Of a stretch of 64,000 nt of DNA, positions 33,063-41,545 are shown in pieces (the first letter of the stretch is position 1; each line of letters begins with the position of its first letter). The DNA comes from Streptomyces barringtoniae (GTDB taxonomy: Bacteria > Actinomycetota > Actinomycetes > Streptomycetales > Streptomycetaceae). The notes below the pieces were generated by a model. That model searched no databases and was not told the DNA's origin. It was given only the letters and a program-made list of their open reading frames with translations. Where the stretch lies: the NCBI RefSeq assembly GCF_020819595.1, contig NZ_JAJHNP010000008.1:248001-312000 (forward strand), read 5' to 3'. The position numbers and the translations under genes are program-made.

Positions 33063-33899
33063 CTAGGCGAGCGGGTCGGGCGCGGCCGTGATGCCGTACT
33101 CCGCCAGCTTGGCCTTGCCCCCGTCGGGAGCCGTCAGCACCAGCGGGCCCTGCTCGGTGAGCGCCACCGAGTGCTCCCAGTGCGAGGACCAGGTGCCGTC
33201 GGTCGTGATGACCGTCCAGTCGTCGGAGAGGACCTCGGTGCGCGGGGTGCCGAGGGAGACCATCGGCTCGATCGCGAGGCAGAAGCCGGGCACAAGCTTG
33301 GGGCCCTTGCCCCGGCGGCGGTCGACGTAGTTCAGCAGATGCGGGTCCATGTGCATCTCGGTGCCGATGCCGTGGCCGCCGTAGTCCTCGATGATCCCGT
33401 ACTTGCCGCCGCCCGGCTTCGGCTGGCGGCGGATGTACGTCTCGATCGCGCGGGAGACGTCGACCAGCCGGTTGCCCTGCTTCATGGCCGCGATGCCGGC
33501 CCACATCGATTCCTCGGTCACCCGGGAGAGCTCGATCAGCTCCGGGGCATGACCGGAGCCCACGAACGCCGTGTAGGCCGCGTCGCCGTGCCAGCCGTCG
33601 ACGATCGCGCCGCAGTCGATGGAGATGACGTCGCCGTCCTTGAGGACGACCTCGTCGGAGGGGATGCCGTGGACGACGACCTCGTTGACGGAGGTGCAGA
33701 TCGTCGCGGGGAAGCCGCCGTAACCGAGGAAGTTCGACTTGGCGCCGTGCTCGGCGAGCACCTTGCGGGCGACCTCGTCCAGGTCCTTGGTGGAGGCGCC
33801 GGGCACCGCGGCCTCGCGGGTGGCCGCGTGGATGGCGGCGACGACCAGACCCGCCGCACGCATCTTCGCGATCTGCTCGGGCGTCTTGATCTGCACCAT
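33063..33899 (-). CDS. map: Methionine aminopeptidase, type I
   Basis: 278 residues, start MVQIKTPEQIAKMRAAG. The pita-bread fold metal ligands are visible in SIDCGAIVDGWHGDAAYT (two Asp), GHGIGTEMH (His), CLAIEPM (Glu) and LTEQGPLVL (Glu). It removes initiator Met from nascent proteins. It follows adk by 100 bp, within which lies a 9-bp perfect stem. Confidence 0.97.
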   Translation of the reverse strand: MVQIKTPEQIAKMRAAGLVVAAIHAATREAAVPGASTKDLDEVARKVLAEHGAKSNFLGYGGFPATICTSVNEVVVHGIPSDEVVLKDGDVISIDCGAIVDGWHGDAAYTAFVGSGHAPELIELSRVTEESMWAGIAAMKQGNRLVDVSRAIETYIRRQPKPGGGKYGIIEDYGGHGIGTEMHMDPHLLNYVDRRRGKGPKLVPGFCLAIEPMVSLGTPRTEVLSDDWTVITTDGTWSSHWEHSVALTEQGPLVLTAPDGGKAKLAEYGITAAPDPLA

Positions 33900-33952
33900 G
33901 GGGGCCTGCGCTCTCCGTCACTCACATCGGCTGGGACATCTGTACAACAGTA

Positions 33953-33985
33953 CGGCCGCGGCACCCGGGGCGGGCACCGCGGCCG
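33953..33985 (-). promoter_or_regulatory. Hairpin between adk and map
   Basis: CGGCCGCGG and CCGCGGCCG, perfect 9-bp arms around a 15-nt GC-rich loop. No T-run. Possible attenuator or mRNA-processing site inside the operon. Confidence 0.5.
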
Positions 33986-33999
33986 AAGGAGCCGGGCTG

Positions 34000-34662
34000 T
34001 TACTGCTCGGCCTTCTCGCGCTTGAGGGCCTCCAGCGCCCGCTGCGTGATCTCGTCCACGGGGCCCAGGGCGGAGATCGTCACGACCAGGCCCTGCGCCT
34101 TGTAGTAGTCGATGATCGGCTCGGTCTGCGTGTGGTAGACCTCGAGCCGCTTGCGGACGGTGTCCTCGGAGTCGTCGTCGCGCTGGTACAGCTCACCGCC
34201 GCAGACGTCGCACACGCCCTCCTTCTTCGGCGGGCTGTACGTCACGTGGAAGACGTGCGAGGACTCGTTGCGGCAGATGCGGCGGCCGGCGATGCGCTTG
34301 ACGACCTCCGCCTCCGGGACCTCCAGGTCGAGGACGGCGTCCAGCTTGATGCCCTCGATCTCCAGGAGCTGGTCCAGCGCCTCGGCCTGCGACACGTTGC
34401 GCGGGAAGCCGTCCAGCAGGAAGCCCTTCTCGGCGTCCGGCTGCTCCATGCGGTCCTTGGCCATGGCGATCGTGACCTCGTCGGGGACGAGGTTGCCGGC
34501 GTCCATGTAGGACTTCGCGAGCTTGCCCAGCTCGGTCTGCTGGCTGATGTTGGCCCGGAACAGGTCGCCCGTGGAGATGTGCGGGATCGCCAGCTTCTCG
34601 GCGAGGCGGACGGCTTGCGTTCCCTTACCGGCACCCGGCGGCCCGACGAGGACGATACGCAT
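34000..34662 (-). CDS. adk: Adenylate kinase
   Basis: 220 residues. P-loop GPPGAGKGTQ at residues 7-16, NMP-binding region GDLFRANI, and long-type LID. In the LID the metal site reads CRNESSHVFH...CDVCGGELYQR, so only three of the four classical Cys are in place; I believe this is usual in actinobacteria. It interconverts ATP, ADP and AMP. Its ATG overlaps the secY stop by one base (TGATG), which couples the two. Confidence 0.97.
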   Translation of the reverse strand: MRIVLVGPPGAGKGTQAVRLAEKLAIPHISTGDLFRANISQQTELGKLAKSYMDAGNLVPDEVTIAMAKDRMEQPDAEKGFLLDGFPRNVSQAEALDQLLEIEGIKLDAVLDLEVPEAEVVKRIAGRRICRNESSHVFHVTYSPPKKEGVCDVCGGELYQRDDDSEDTVRKRLEVYHTQTEPIIDYYKAQGLVVTISALGPVDEITQRALEALKREKAEQ

Positions 34663-35975
34663 CAGCGGAGGAACCCTTCGTAATTGCGCTGCTGGAGCTG
34701 GCTCTCGATCTGCTTCACCGTCTCGAGACCGACACCCACGATGATCAGGATGCTGGTACCACCGAACGGGAAGTTCTGGCTTGCCCCGAAGCCCACCAAC
34801 GCCATTGTCGGTACGAGAGCGATCAGACCCAGATACAGCGAACCCGGCCAGGTGATCCGGTTGAGCACGTAGCTGAGGTACTCAGCGGTCGGTCGGCCAG
34901 CCCGGATGCCCGGGATGAAGCCACCATACTTCTTCATGTTGTCGGCGACTTCCTCGGGGTTGAAGGAGATCGCCACGTAGAAGAACGCAAAGAAAACGAT
35001 CAGCAAGAAGTACGAAACGATGTAAATCGGGTGATCGCCCTTGGTCAGGTTCTGCTGGACCCACTGTGCCCAGCCCGACTTGTGCCCCGCGAACTGCGCG
35101 ACCAGCGCCGGAATGTAGAGCAGCGACGAGGCGAAGATGACCGGAATCACACCGGCCTGGTTCACCTTGAGCGGGATGTAGGTGGACGTACCGCCGTAGG
35201 AACGACGGCCGATCATGCGCTTCGCGTACTGGACCGGGATGCGGCGCTGGGCCTGCTCGACGAACACGACGAGCCCGACCATGACCAGGCCGACCAGGAT
35301 CACGGTGCCGAACTCGATCCAGCCGCCGGCCAGGGTGCCCTGCTTCTTGATCGCCCACAGCGCGGACGGGAAGGTCGCGGCGATCGAGATGAACATCAGG
35401 ATCGACATGCCGTTGCCGATGCCGCGGTCGGTGATCAGCTCACCGAGCCACATCACCACGCACGTACCGGCCGTCATGCAGACGACCATCGTGATCGTGG
35501 TGAAGATCCCCTGGTCGGGGACGATCTGGTTCGCCACCGAGCAGGTGCCGAACAGAGCACCGCTGCGGGCAGTGGCCACCAGACCGGTGCCCTGGAGGAT
35601 GGCCAGCGCCACGGTCAGGTAGCGGGTGTACTGCGTGATCTTGGCGGTGCCGGCCTGGCCCTCCTTCTTGAGGGCTTCCAGGCGCGGGATCACGACCGTC
35701 AGCAGCTGCAGGATGATGCTGGCCGTGATGTACGGCATGATCCCGAGCGCGAAGATCGTGATCTGCAGCAGCGCACCGCCACTGAACATGTTGACCAGTC
35801 CGAAGAGACCCTGGTTACCGGAGGCCTCGCGGACACACGTCTGCACGTTCCGGTAGTTGACGCCCGGGATCGGGATGTGGGTGCCGATCCGGTACACCAC
35901 GATGATGGCCAGCGTGAACAGCAGCTTCTTGCGCAGGTCGGGCGTCCTGAACGCCCGGGCGAACGCGGTGAGCAC
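34662..35975 (-). CDS. secY: Protein translocase subunit SecY
   Basis: 437 residues, GTG start, about ten transmembrane helices. Start MLTAFARAFRTPDLRKKLLFT and helices such as FALGIMPYITASIILQLLTVV are diagnostic of the channel subunit of the Sec translocon. It begins after a 244-bp gap with a strong hairpin, so it may start its own transcription unit with adk and the alpha genes. Confidence 0.98.
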   Translation of the reverse strand: MLTAFARAFRTPDLRKKLLFTLAIIVVYRIGTHIPIPGVNYRNVQTCVREASGNQGLFGLVNMFSGGALLQITIFALGIMPYITASIILQLLTVVIPRLEALKKEGQAGTAKITQYTRYLTVALAILQGTGLVATARSGALFGTCSVANQIVPDQGIFTTITMVVCMTAGTCVVMWLGELITDRGIGNGMSILMFISIAATFPSALWAIKKQGTLAGGWIEFGTVILVGLVMVGLVVFVEQAQRRIPVQYAKRMIGRRSYGGTSTYIPLKVNQAGVIPVIFASSLLYIPALVAQFAGHKSGWAQWVQQNLTKGDHPIYIVSYFLLIVFFAFFYVAISFNPEEVADNMKKYGGFIPGIRAGRPTAEYLSYVLNRITWPGSLYLGLIALVPTMALVGFGASQNFPFGGTSILIIVGVGLETVKQIESQLQQRNYEGFLR

Positions 35976-36150
35976 GGTGCCTCCTGCGACCCCCGCGCAA
36001 CTGCGTCAAGGGTGACGGTCTTGAGGTTCGACGGATACAGACGAATTACTAACGGTCAACTGCCGCTCAGGGTGCCCCATGGGGGGCATCCATTGAAAGT
36101 AGGCAGTGCTGGCTACCTTACCGGCGAGAGCACCGCCCTAGGAACGACCA

Positions 36151-36184
36151 ACCGGGGATACCCCTTTTGTGGAGTATCCCCGGT
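36151..36184 (-). terminator. Hairpin between rplO and secY
   Basis: ACCGGGGATAC and GTATCCCCGGT, perfect 11-bp arms around a 12-nt loop, 36 bases past the rplO stop. It probably ends or attenuates the spc transcript before secY. About 175 bp remain for a secY promoter, but I cannot point to clear -35 and -10 boxes. Confidence 0.65.
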
Positions 36185-36219
36185 CGGGATCGTTCACGTC
36201 ATCGAGGGGCCTGAGGGAC

Positions 36220-36675
36220 TCAGACCAGCTCGGTGACCGTACCGCCGGCGGCGGTGATCTTCTCCTTGGCGGAGCCGGAGACGGCGTCCACCGTCACCTG
36301 CAGCGCCACGGAGATCTCGCCCTGGCCGAGGACCTTGACGAGGCTGTTCTTGCGAACGGCACCCTTGGCCACCAGACCCTCGACGGTGACCTCGCCACCC
36401 TCGGGGTAGAGCGCGGCCAGCTTGTCGAGGTTCACGACCTGGTACTCGGTCTTGAACGGGTTCTTGAAGCCCTTCAGCTTCGGGAGGCGCATGTGCAGCG
36501 GCATCTGGCCACCCTCGAAGCGCTCCGGAACCTGGTAGCGGGCCTTGGTGCCCTTGGTACCACGACCGGCCGTCTTACCCTTCGACGCCTCACCACGACC
36601 GACACGGGTCTTGGCGGTCTTGGCGCCGGGGGCCGGACGGAGGTTGTGGATCTTCAGCGGGTTCTGCTCCGCCAT
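36220..36675 (-). CDS. rplO: 50S ribosomal protein L15
   Basis: 151 residues. HNLRPAPGAKTAKTRVGRGEASKGKTAGRGTKG at the N-terminus and GTVTELV at the C-terminus. A late-assembly 50S protein. It starts 2 bases after the rpmD stop. Confidence 0.98.
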   Translation of the reverse strand: MAEQNPLKIHNLRPAPGAKTAKTRVGRGEASKGKTAGRGTKGTKARYQVPERFEGGQMPLHMRLPKLKGFKNPFKTEYQVVNLDKLAALYPEGGEVTVEGLVAKGAVRKNSLVKVLGQGEISVALQVTVDAVSGSAKEKITAAGGTVTELV

Positions 36676-36677
36676 GA

Positions 36678-36860
36678 TCAGTCGACCTCCTCGACCGTCA
36701 CGAGGTGGCGGACGGTGTGCACCATGCCGCGGAACTCGGGGCGGTCCTCCTTGACGACCACGGTGTTGATCCCCTTGAGACCAAGCGACCGCAGGGTGTC
36801 ACGGTGGTTCTGCTTGCTGCCGATGTAGGACTTGACCTGCGTGATCTTGAGCTGCGCCAT
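36678..36860 (-). CDS. rpmD: 50S ribosomal protein L30
   Basis: 60 residues, MAQLKITQVKSYIGSKQNHR at the start, normal length for bacterial L30. It is packed between rpsE (2-bp gap) and rplO (2-bp gap). Confidence 0.97.
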   Translation of the reverse strand: MAQLKITQVKSYIGSKQNHRDTLRSLGLKGINTVVVKEDRPEFRGMVHTVRHLVTVEEVD

Positions 36861-36862
36861 GA

Positions 36863-37468
36863 TTACGCACCCGCCCCGGCACGCGCACGAAGGAGAGCCG
36901 CGGGAGCGACGTCCTCGAGCGGCAGACCACGGCGGGCCGCGATCTCCTCGGGACGCTGCAGACCCTTCAGGGCCTCCACGGTCGCGTGCACGATGTTGAT
37001 CGCGTTGTCGGAGCCGAGCGACTTCGACAGCACGTCGTGGATACCGGCGCACTCGAGCACGGCACGCACCGGACCACCGGCGATAACACCGGTACCCGGG
37101 GACGCGGGCTTGAGCAGCACGACGCCGGCAGCCTTCTCACCCTGGATCGGGTGCGGGATGGTGCCCTGGATCCGGGGGACCTTGAAGAAGTGCTTCTTGG
37201 CCTCCTCAACGCCCTTGGCGATGGCGGCCGGCACCTCCTTGGCCTTGCCGTATCCGACACCCACGGTGCCGTCACCGTCGCCCACCACGACCAGCGCGGT
37301 GAAGCTGAAGCGACGACCACCCTTCACAACCTTGGCGACGCGGTTGATCGCGACGACGCGCTCAACGTACGCGGTCTTCTCGGCGGCAGCAGCGCCGCCG
37401 TCACGGCCCTTCCGGTCCCGCCGCTCGCCGCCACCGGCACCGCTTCCGCGGCGCTGGGGTCCAGCCAT
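36863..37468 (-). CDS. rpsE: 30S ribosomal protein S5
   Basis: 201 residues. A Gly/Arg-rich N-terminal extension of about 35 residues precedes the double-stranded-RNA-binding fold (ERVVAINRVAKVVKGGRRFSFTALVVVGDG) and the C-terminal domain (TGVIAGGPVRAVLECAGIHDVLSKSLGS). It contributes to decoding accuracy and spectinomycin binding. Confidence 0.98.
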   Translation of the reverse strand: MAGPQRRGSGAGGGERRDRKGRDGGAAAAEKTAYVERVVAINRVAKVVKGGRRFSFTALVVVGDGDGTVGVGYGKAKEVPAAIAKGVEEAKKHFFKVPRIQGTIPHPIQGEKAAGVVLLKPASPGTGVIAGGPVRAVLECAGIHDVLSKSLGSDNAINIVHATVEALKGLQRPEEIAARRGLPLEDVAPAALLRARAGAGA

Positions 37469-37504
37469 TGGATTACCTCTCTCTTTCCGCTAGCTACAAG
37501 CGGC

Positions 37505-37888
37505 TCAGAACTTGAGCCCGGCCTCGCGGGCGGCGTCCGCCAGGGCGGCGATGCGCCCGGCGTACTGGTTGCCACCACGGTCGAACACGACGGCCTCGAC
37601 ACCGGCGGCCTTGGCACGCTCGGCGACCAGGGCGCCGACCTGCTTGGCCTGCGCGGACTTGTCGGCCTCGCCGCCACGGATCGACGCGTCCAGAGTGGAC
37701 GCCGACGCCAGCGTGTGGCCCTTCAGGTCGTCGATCACCTGCGCCACGATGTGGCGGTTGGAGCGGGTCACGACCAGACGGGGGCGCTCCGCCGTACCGG
37801 AGATCCGCTTGCGGATCCGGATGTGACGGCGCTTGATCGCGGCGCGCTTGTAGGCGTCGCCCTTGAGGATCTTCTGCCCGTATGCCAT
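37505..37888 (-). CDS. rplR: 50S ribosomal protein L18
   Basis: 127 residues. KRRHIRIRKRISGTAERPRLVVTRSNRHI and ending ALADAAREAGLKF. It binds 5S rRNA together with L5, also encoded in this operon. Three bases separate it from rplF. Confidence 0.98.
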   Translation of the reverse strand: MAYGQKILKGDAYKRAAIKRRHIRIRKRISGTAERPRLVVTRSNRHIVAQVIDDLKGHTLASASTLDASIRGGEADKSAQAKQVGALVAERAKAAGVEAVVFDRGGNQYAGRIAALADAAREAGLKF

Positions 37889-37891
37889 GGC

Positions 37892-38431
37892 TTACTTACC
37901 CGCCTTTCCGACCTTGCGGCGGATGACTTCGCCCTCGTACTTGACGCCCTTGGCCTTGTACGGGTCGGGCTTGCGCAGCTTGCGGATGTTGGCCGCAACC
38001 TCGCCGACCTTCTGCTTGTCGATGCCCTCGACCGAGAAACGGGTCGGGGACTCCACCTTGAAGGAGATGCCCTCGGGGGCCTCGACCAGGATCGGGTGGC
38101 TGTAACCGAGAGCGAACTCCAGGTTCGAACCCTTGGCGGTCACTCGGTAACCGACACCGCTGATTTCGAGCTTCTTCACGTAACCCTGGGTCACGCCGGT
38201 GATCATGTTCGCCACCAGCGTGCGGGAGAGGCCGTGCAGGGCCTTGCTCTGACGCTCGTCGTTCGGGCGGGTCACCTGCAGGGTGCCGTCCTCGCCCTTA
38301 GCGATGTCGATCGGAGCCGCGACGGTGTGGGTCAGCGAGCCCTTGGGGCCCTTGACCGCGACCGTACGGCCGTCGATGGTGACGTCCACGCCGGCGGGAA
38401 CCGCGATGGGGAGCTTGCCGATGCGCGACAT
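37892..38431 (-). CDS. rplF: 50S ribosomal protein L6
   Basis: 179 residues, MSRIGKLPIAVPAGVDVTID start and the C-terminal RKPDPYKAKGVKYEGEVIRRKVGKAGK signature. L6 lies near the factor-binding site of the 50S subunit. It starts 24 bp after rpsH. Confidence 0.98.
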   Translation of the reverse strand: MSRIGKLPIAVPAGVDVTIDGRTVAVKGPKGSLTHTVAAPIDIAKGEDGTLQVTRPNDERQSKALHGLSRTLVANMITGVTQGYVKKLEISGVGYRVTAKGSNLEFALGYSHPILVEAPEGISFKVESPTRFSVEGIDKQKVGEVAANIRKLRKPDPYKAKGVKYEGEVIRRKVGKAGK

Positions 38432-38455
38432 AGCTGTTTCCTCCGTTCCCTTCTG

Positions 38456-38854
38456 CTACCAGACGTAGGCGAGGACTTCCCCACCCACGCCCTTCTTGCC
38501 GGCCTGCTTGTCGGTGAGGAGCCCGTGCGACGTGGAGATGATCGCCACGCCGAGGCCGCCCAGCACCTTCGGCAGGTTGGTGGACTTCGCGTACACCCGG
38601 AGACCGGGCTTGGAGATCCGCTTGATGCCCGCGATGGAGCGCTCACGGTTCGGGCCGAACTTCAGCTCGAGAACGAGGTTCTTGCCGACCTCGGCGTCCT
38701 CGACCTTCCAGCCCGTGATGAAGCCCTCCTGCTGGAGGATCTCCGCGATGTGCGACTTGATCTTGGAGTGCGGCATCGACACCGAGTCGTGGTACGCCGA
38801 GTTCGCGTTCCGCAGACGCGTCAGCATGTCTGCGATCGGATCAGTCATGGTCAT
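38456..38854 (-). CDS. rpsH: 30S ribosomal protein S8
   Basis: 132 residues, MTMTDPIADMLTRLRNANSAYHD. S8 binds helix 21 of 16S rRNA and in E. coli represses spc-operon translation. A second ATG two codons later is an alternative start. A 214-bp gap with a long inverted repeat precedes it, an unusual break in this otherwise tight gene cluster. Confidence 0.97.
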   Translation of the reverse strand: MTMTDPIADMLTRLRNANSAYHDSVSMPHSKIKSHIAEILQQEGFITGWKVEDAEVGKNLVLELKFGPNRERSIAGIKRISKPGLRVYAKSTNLPKVLGGLGVAIISTSHGLLTDKQAGKKGVGGEVLAYVW

Positions 38855-38970
38855 GAATTGGCCTTCGGCCTCTCTCGCCGGGGTTTCCTGGTGCGCCATC
38901 CCTCTCCCCGATCCGAGACGGGACGGGTGCGGCGCGGTGGACCTACGGCGTAGTAAGTCGTACGGGCGAC

Positions 38971-39023
38971 TGTCAGGCGCCCAACCCTCCAAGCCTAAGC
39001 CATGAAGGGGTGGGCGCCTGACA
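38971..39023 (-). promoter_or_regulatory. Long inverted repeat between rpsN and rpsH
   Basis: TGTCAGGCGCCCA and its exact complement TGGGCGCCTGACA (13-bp arms) enclose 27 nt that can add further pairs (ACCC with GGGG). It is located 46 bases past the rpsN stop and 117 bases before rpsH. It may be an attenuator, processing site or ribosomal-protein binding site. Confidence 0.6.
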
Positions 39024-39068
39024 CGCCCATTGCTTACCGAGAGCTTCAGGAATCCCTAAAAGCGGGGA

Positions 39069-39254
39069 TTACCAGGAGCTCTTGGTCACGCCCGGCAGCT
39101 CGCCACGGTGAGCCATCTCACGAAGGCACACGCGGCAGAGGCCGAACTTGCGGTACACGGAGTGCGGACGGCCGCAGCGCTGGCAGCGCGTGTAGCCACG
39201 CACACCGAACTTGGGCTTGCGAGCAGCCTTGGCAATCAGAGCCTTCTTCGCCAT
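39069..39254 (-). CDS. rpsN: 30S ribosomal protein S14, type Z (zinc-binding)
   Basis: 61 residues, MAKKALIAKAARKPKFGVRGYTRCQRCGR at the start. The short type-Z form with CxxC...CxxC (CQRC and CRVC) holding zinc. Many actinomycetes keep a longer zinc-free S14 elsewhere. It lies 5 bp after rplE and ends in TAA. Confidence 0.97.
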   Translation of the reverse strand: MAKKALIAKAARKPKFGVRGYTRCQRCGRPHSVYRKFGLCRVCLREMAHRGELPGVTKSSW

Positions 39255-39259
39255 CTCGC

Positions 39260-39817
39260 TCACGCCTCCTTGAACGGGAAGCCGAGGTGACGAAGGAGCG
39301 CGCGGCCCTCAGCGTCGTTGGTCGCCGTGGTGACCACGGTGATGTCCATGCCCCGGGTACGGTCGATCTTGTCCTGGTCGATCTCGTGGAACATGACCTG
39401 CTCCGTGAGACCGAAGGTGTAGTTGCCACGGCCGTCGAACTGCTTGGGGGACAGGCCGCGGAAGTCGCGGATGCGCGGCAGCGCGAGCGACAGGGTGCGG
39501 TCCAGGAACTCCCACATGCGGTCGCCACGGAGCGTGACGTGGGCACCGATCGGCTGGCCCTCACGCAGCTTGAACTGCGCGATGGACTTGCGGGCCTTGG
39601 TGACGGCCGGCTTCTGACCGGTGATCGTGGTGAGGTCGCGGATGGCGCCCTCGATCAGCTTGGAGTCGCGGGCGGCGTCGCCCACACCCATGTTGACCAC
39701 GATCTTCACGAGGCCGGGAACCTGCATGACGTTCTCGTACTTGAACTCGTCACGCAGCTTGCCCGCGATCTCCTCGCGGTACTTCTGCTTCAGACGCGGA
39801 GTGGTGGTGGTAGCCAT
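39260..39817 (-). CDS. rplE: 50S ribosomal protein L5
   Basis: 185 residues. KIVVNMGVGDAARDSKLIEGAIRDL and RGMDITVVTTATNDAEGRALLRHLGFPF are diagnostic. It binds 5S rRNA and the P-site tRNA. Its ATG overlaps the rplX stop by one base. Confidence 0.98.
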   Translation of the reverse strand: MATTTTPRLKQKYREEIAGKLRDEFKYENVMQVPGLVKIVVNMGVGDAARDSKLIEGAIRDLTTITGQKPAVTKARKSIAQFKLREGQPIGAHVTLRGDRMWEFLDRTLSLALPRIRDFRGLSPKQFDGRGNYTFGLTEQVMFHEIDQDKIDRTRGMDITVVTTATNDAEGRALLRHLGFPFKEA

Positions 39818-40140
39818 CAGATGTCCTCACCCGTCCGCTTGGCAACGCGGATCTTGTTGCCTTCGTCGTCGAAGCGGTAGCCGACACGCGTGACGACCTT
39901 CTGGCCGTCCTTCTCCACGACGAGCTGAACGTTGCTCACGTGAATCGGGGCCTCGGTGGTCACGATGCCGCCGGCCTGGGAACCGCTGGCGGTCGGGCCG
40001 GCCTTGGTGTGCTTCTTGACCCGGTTGACACCCTCGACCAGGACGCGCTCGTCGCGCGGGTAAGCGGCAATGACCTTGCCCTGCTTGCCCTTGTCCTTGC
40101 CGGTGATGACCTGGACCAGGTCGCCCTTCTTGATCTTCAT
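39817..40140 (-). CDS. rplX: 50S ribosomal protein L24
   Basis: 107 residues with a KOW motif near the N-terminus (KKGDLVQVITGKDKGKQGKVIAAYPRD). An assembly initiator for the 50S subunit. Two bases separate it from rplN. Confidence 0.98.
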   Translation of the reverse strand: MKIKKGDLVQVITGKDKGKQGKVIAAYPRDERVLVEGVNRVKKHTKAGPTASGSQAGGIVTTEAPIHVSNVQLVVEKDGQKVVTRVGYRFDDEGNKIRVAKRTGEDI

Positions 40141-40142
40141 GC

Positions 40143-40511
40143 TTACAGCACCTCCGGCGCGAGCGAGATGATCTTCATGAACTTCTTCTCGCGCAGCTCA
40201 CGGCCGACCGGGCCGAAGATGCGGGTGCCGCGAGGGTCGCCGTCGTTCTTCAGAATGACGGCGGCGTTCTCGTCGAAGCGGATGTACGAGCCGTCCGGAC
40301 GGCGGCGCTCCTTGACGGTGCGAACGATGACCGCCTTGACGACGTCACCCTTCTTCACGTTGCCACCGGGGATCGCGTCCTTGACGGTGGCGACGATGAC
40401 GTCACCGATGCCCGCGTAGCGGCGACCGGAGCCACCGAGCACACGGATGCAAAGGATCTCCTTCGCACCAGTGTTGTCGGCGACACGCAGTCGCGACTCC
40501 TGCTGGATCAC
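40143..40511 (-). CDS. rplN: 50S ribosomal protein L14
   Basis: 122 residues, GTG start, MIQQESRLRVADNTGAKEIL. It forms bridges to the 30S subunit. It is the first gene of the spc group; a 101-bp gap with two strong hairpins separates it from rpsQ, the last S10-operon gene. Confidence 0.98.
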   Translation of the reverse strand: MIQQESRLRVADNTGAKEILCIRVLGGSGRRYAGIGDVIVATVKDAIPGGNVKKGDVVKAVIVRTVKERRRPDGSYIRFDENAAVILKNDGDPRGTRIFGPVGRELREKKFMKIISLAPEVL

Positions 40512-40539
40512 GTCTATCTCCTGAATGTCTGCCGGTTCC

Positions 40540-40609
40540 CCGGGGGCCGCTCAACCGAGCGGGCCCCCGGAGCCTGGCGGAACTGTCCTGCGAGGGGCGC
40601 CCCGCAGGA
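40540..40609 (-). terminator. Two hairpins at the S10/spc operon boundary
   Basis: The first stem pairs CCGGGGGCCGCTC with GAGCGGGCCCCCGG (one bulge, AACC loop). The second pairs TCCTGCG with CGCAGGA around a GC-rich centre that also pairs. Together they fill the rpsQ-rplN gap and are placed to terminate or attenuate the S10 transcript. Confidence 0.65.
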
Positions 40610-40612
40610 GAA

Positions 40613-40897
40613 TTACTTGGCCTTCTCGAGGATCTCGACGACGCGCCAGCGCTTCGTCGCGGACAGCGGCCGGGTCTCCATCAGGAGGACGCGGTCGCCG
40701 ACACCCGCGGCGTTCTGCTCGTCGTGCGCCTTGAGCTTGTTGGTACGGCGGATGACCTTGCCGTACAGCGCGTGCTTGACGCGGTCCTCGACGGCGACGA
40801 CGACGGTCTTGTCCATCTTGTCGCTGACGACCAGACCCTCACGGGTCTTGCGGAAACCGCGCGCCTCGGTGTTCTCAGTCACGTTCTTCTCGCTCAT
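40613..40897 (-). CDS. rpsQ: 30S ribosomal protein S17
   Basis: 94 residues. OB-fold protein with GLVVSDKMDKTVVVAVEDRVKHALYGKVIRRTNKLKAHDE. An actinobacterial N-terminal extension of about 15 residues is present. One-base overlap with rpmC. Confidence 0.98.
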   Translation of the reverse strand: MSEKNVTENTEARGFRKTREGLVVSDKMDKTVVVAVEDRVKHALYGKVIRRTNKLKAHDEQNAAGVGDRVLLMETRPLSATKRWRVVEILEKAK

Positions 40898-41121
40898 CAG
40901 GCGTTCTCCACCGTCTCGATGCCGAGCTCACGCTCACGCATGAGGGTGTAGATCCGGGCGATGTCCTTGCGGACCGCCTTGAGACGGCCGTGGTTCTCGA
41001 GCTGGCCCGTCGCCGCCTGGAAGCGGAGGTTGAACAGCTCTTCCTTGGCCTCGCGGAGCTTCGCCAGAAGCTCCTCGTTGCCCAGCTCGCGCAGCTCGGA
41101 CGCCTTGGTACCGACCGACAT
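40897..41121 (-). CDS. rpmC: 50S ribosomal protein L29
   Basis: 74 residues, MSVGTKASELRELGNEELL. A two-helix hairpin protein near the exit tunnel, part of the trigger factor and SRP docking site. The ATG overlaps the rplP stop by one base; a GTG one codon upstream is possible. Confidence 0.97.
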   Translation of the reverse strand: MSVGTKASELRELGNEELLAKLREAKEELFNLRFQAATGQLENHGRLKAVRKDIARIYTLMRERELGIETVENA

Positions 41122-41540
41122 CACGCTTCACCTGCCTCGCGCTTGACGATGCGGCACTTCATCGGCAGCTTGTGAGCCGCACGAGTGAGAGCCTCACGCG
41201 CAATCTTCTCGTTCGGGTAGGACAGCTCGAACATGACCCGTCCCGGGTGCACGTTCGCGATCCACCACTCCGGCGAACCCTTACCGGAACCCATGCGGGT
41301 CTCGGCCGGCTTCTTCGTGAGCGGGCGGTCCGGGTAGATGTTGATCCAGACCTTGCCGCCACGCTTGATGTGGCGGGTCATCGCGATACGAGCCGCCTCG
41401 ATCTGGCGGTTGGTCACGTACGCCGGCGTGAGGGCCTGGATGCCGTACTCGCCGAACGCGACCGTGGTACCGCCCTTGGCCTCACCCCGACGCTTGGGGT
41501 GGTGCTGCTTGCGGTGCTTGACCCTACGAGGGATCAGCAT
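41121..41540 (-). CDS. rplP: 50S ribosomal protein L16
   Basis: 139 residues, MLIPRRVKHRKQHHPKRRGE. It contacts A-site tRNA and 5S/23S rRNA. VMFELSYPNEKIAREALTRAAHKLPMKCRIV is diagnostic. It lies 5 bp after rpsC. Confidence 0.98.
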   Translation of the reverse strand: MLIPRRVKHRKQHHPKRRGEAKGGTTVAFGEYGIQALTPAYVTNRQIEAARIAMTRHIKRGGKVWINIYPDRPLTKKPAETRMGSGKGSPEWWIANVHPGRVMFELSYPNEKIAREALTRAAHKLPMKCRIVKREAGEA

Positions 41541-41545
41541 GTCGG

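Noticed and set aside
36986..38953. 655-codon plus-strand open frame across rpsE-rpsH
   Set aside because: It runs antisense to four ribosomal protein genes and has no family resemblance.
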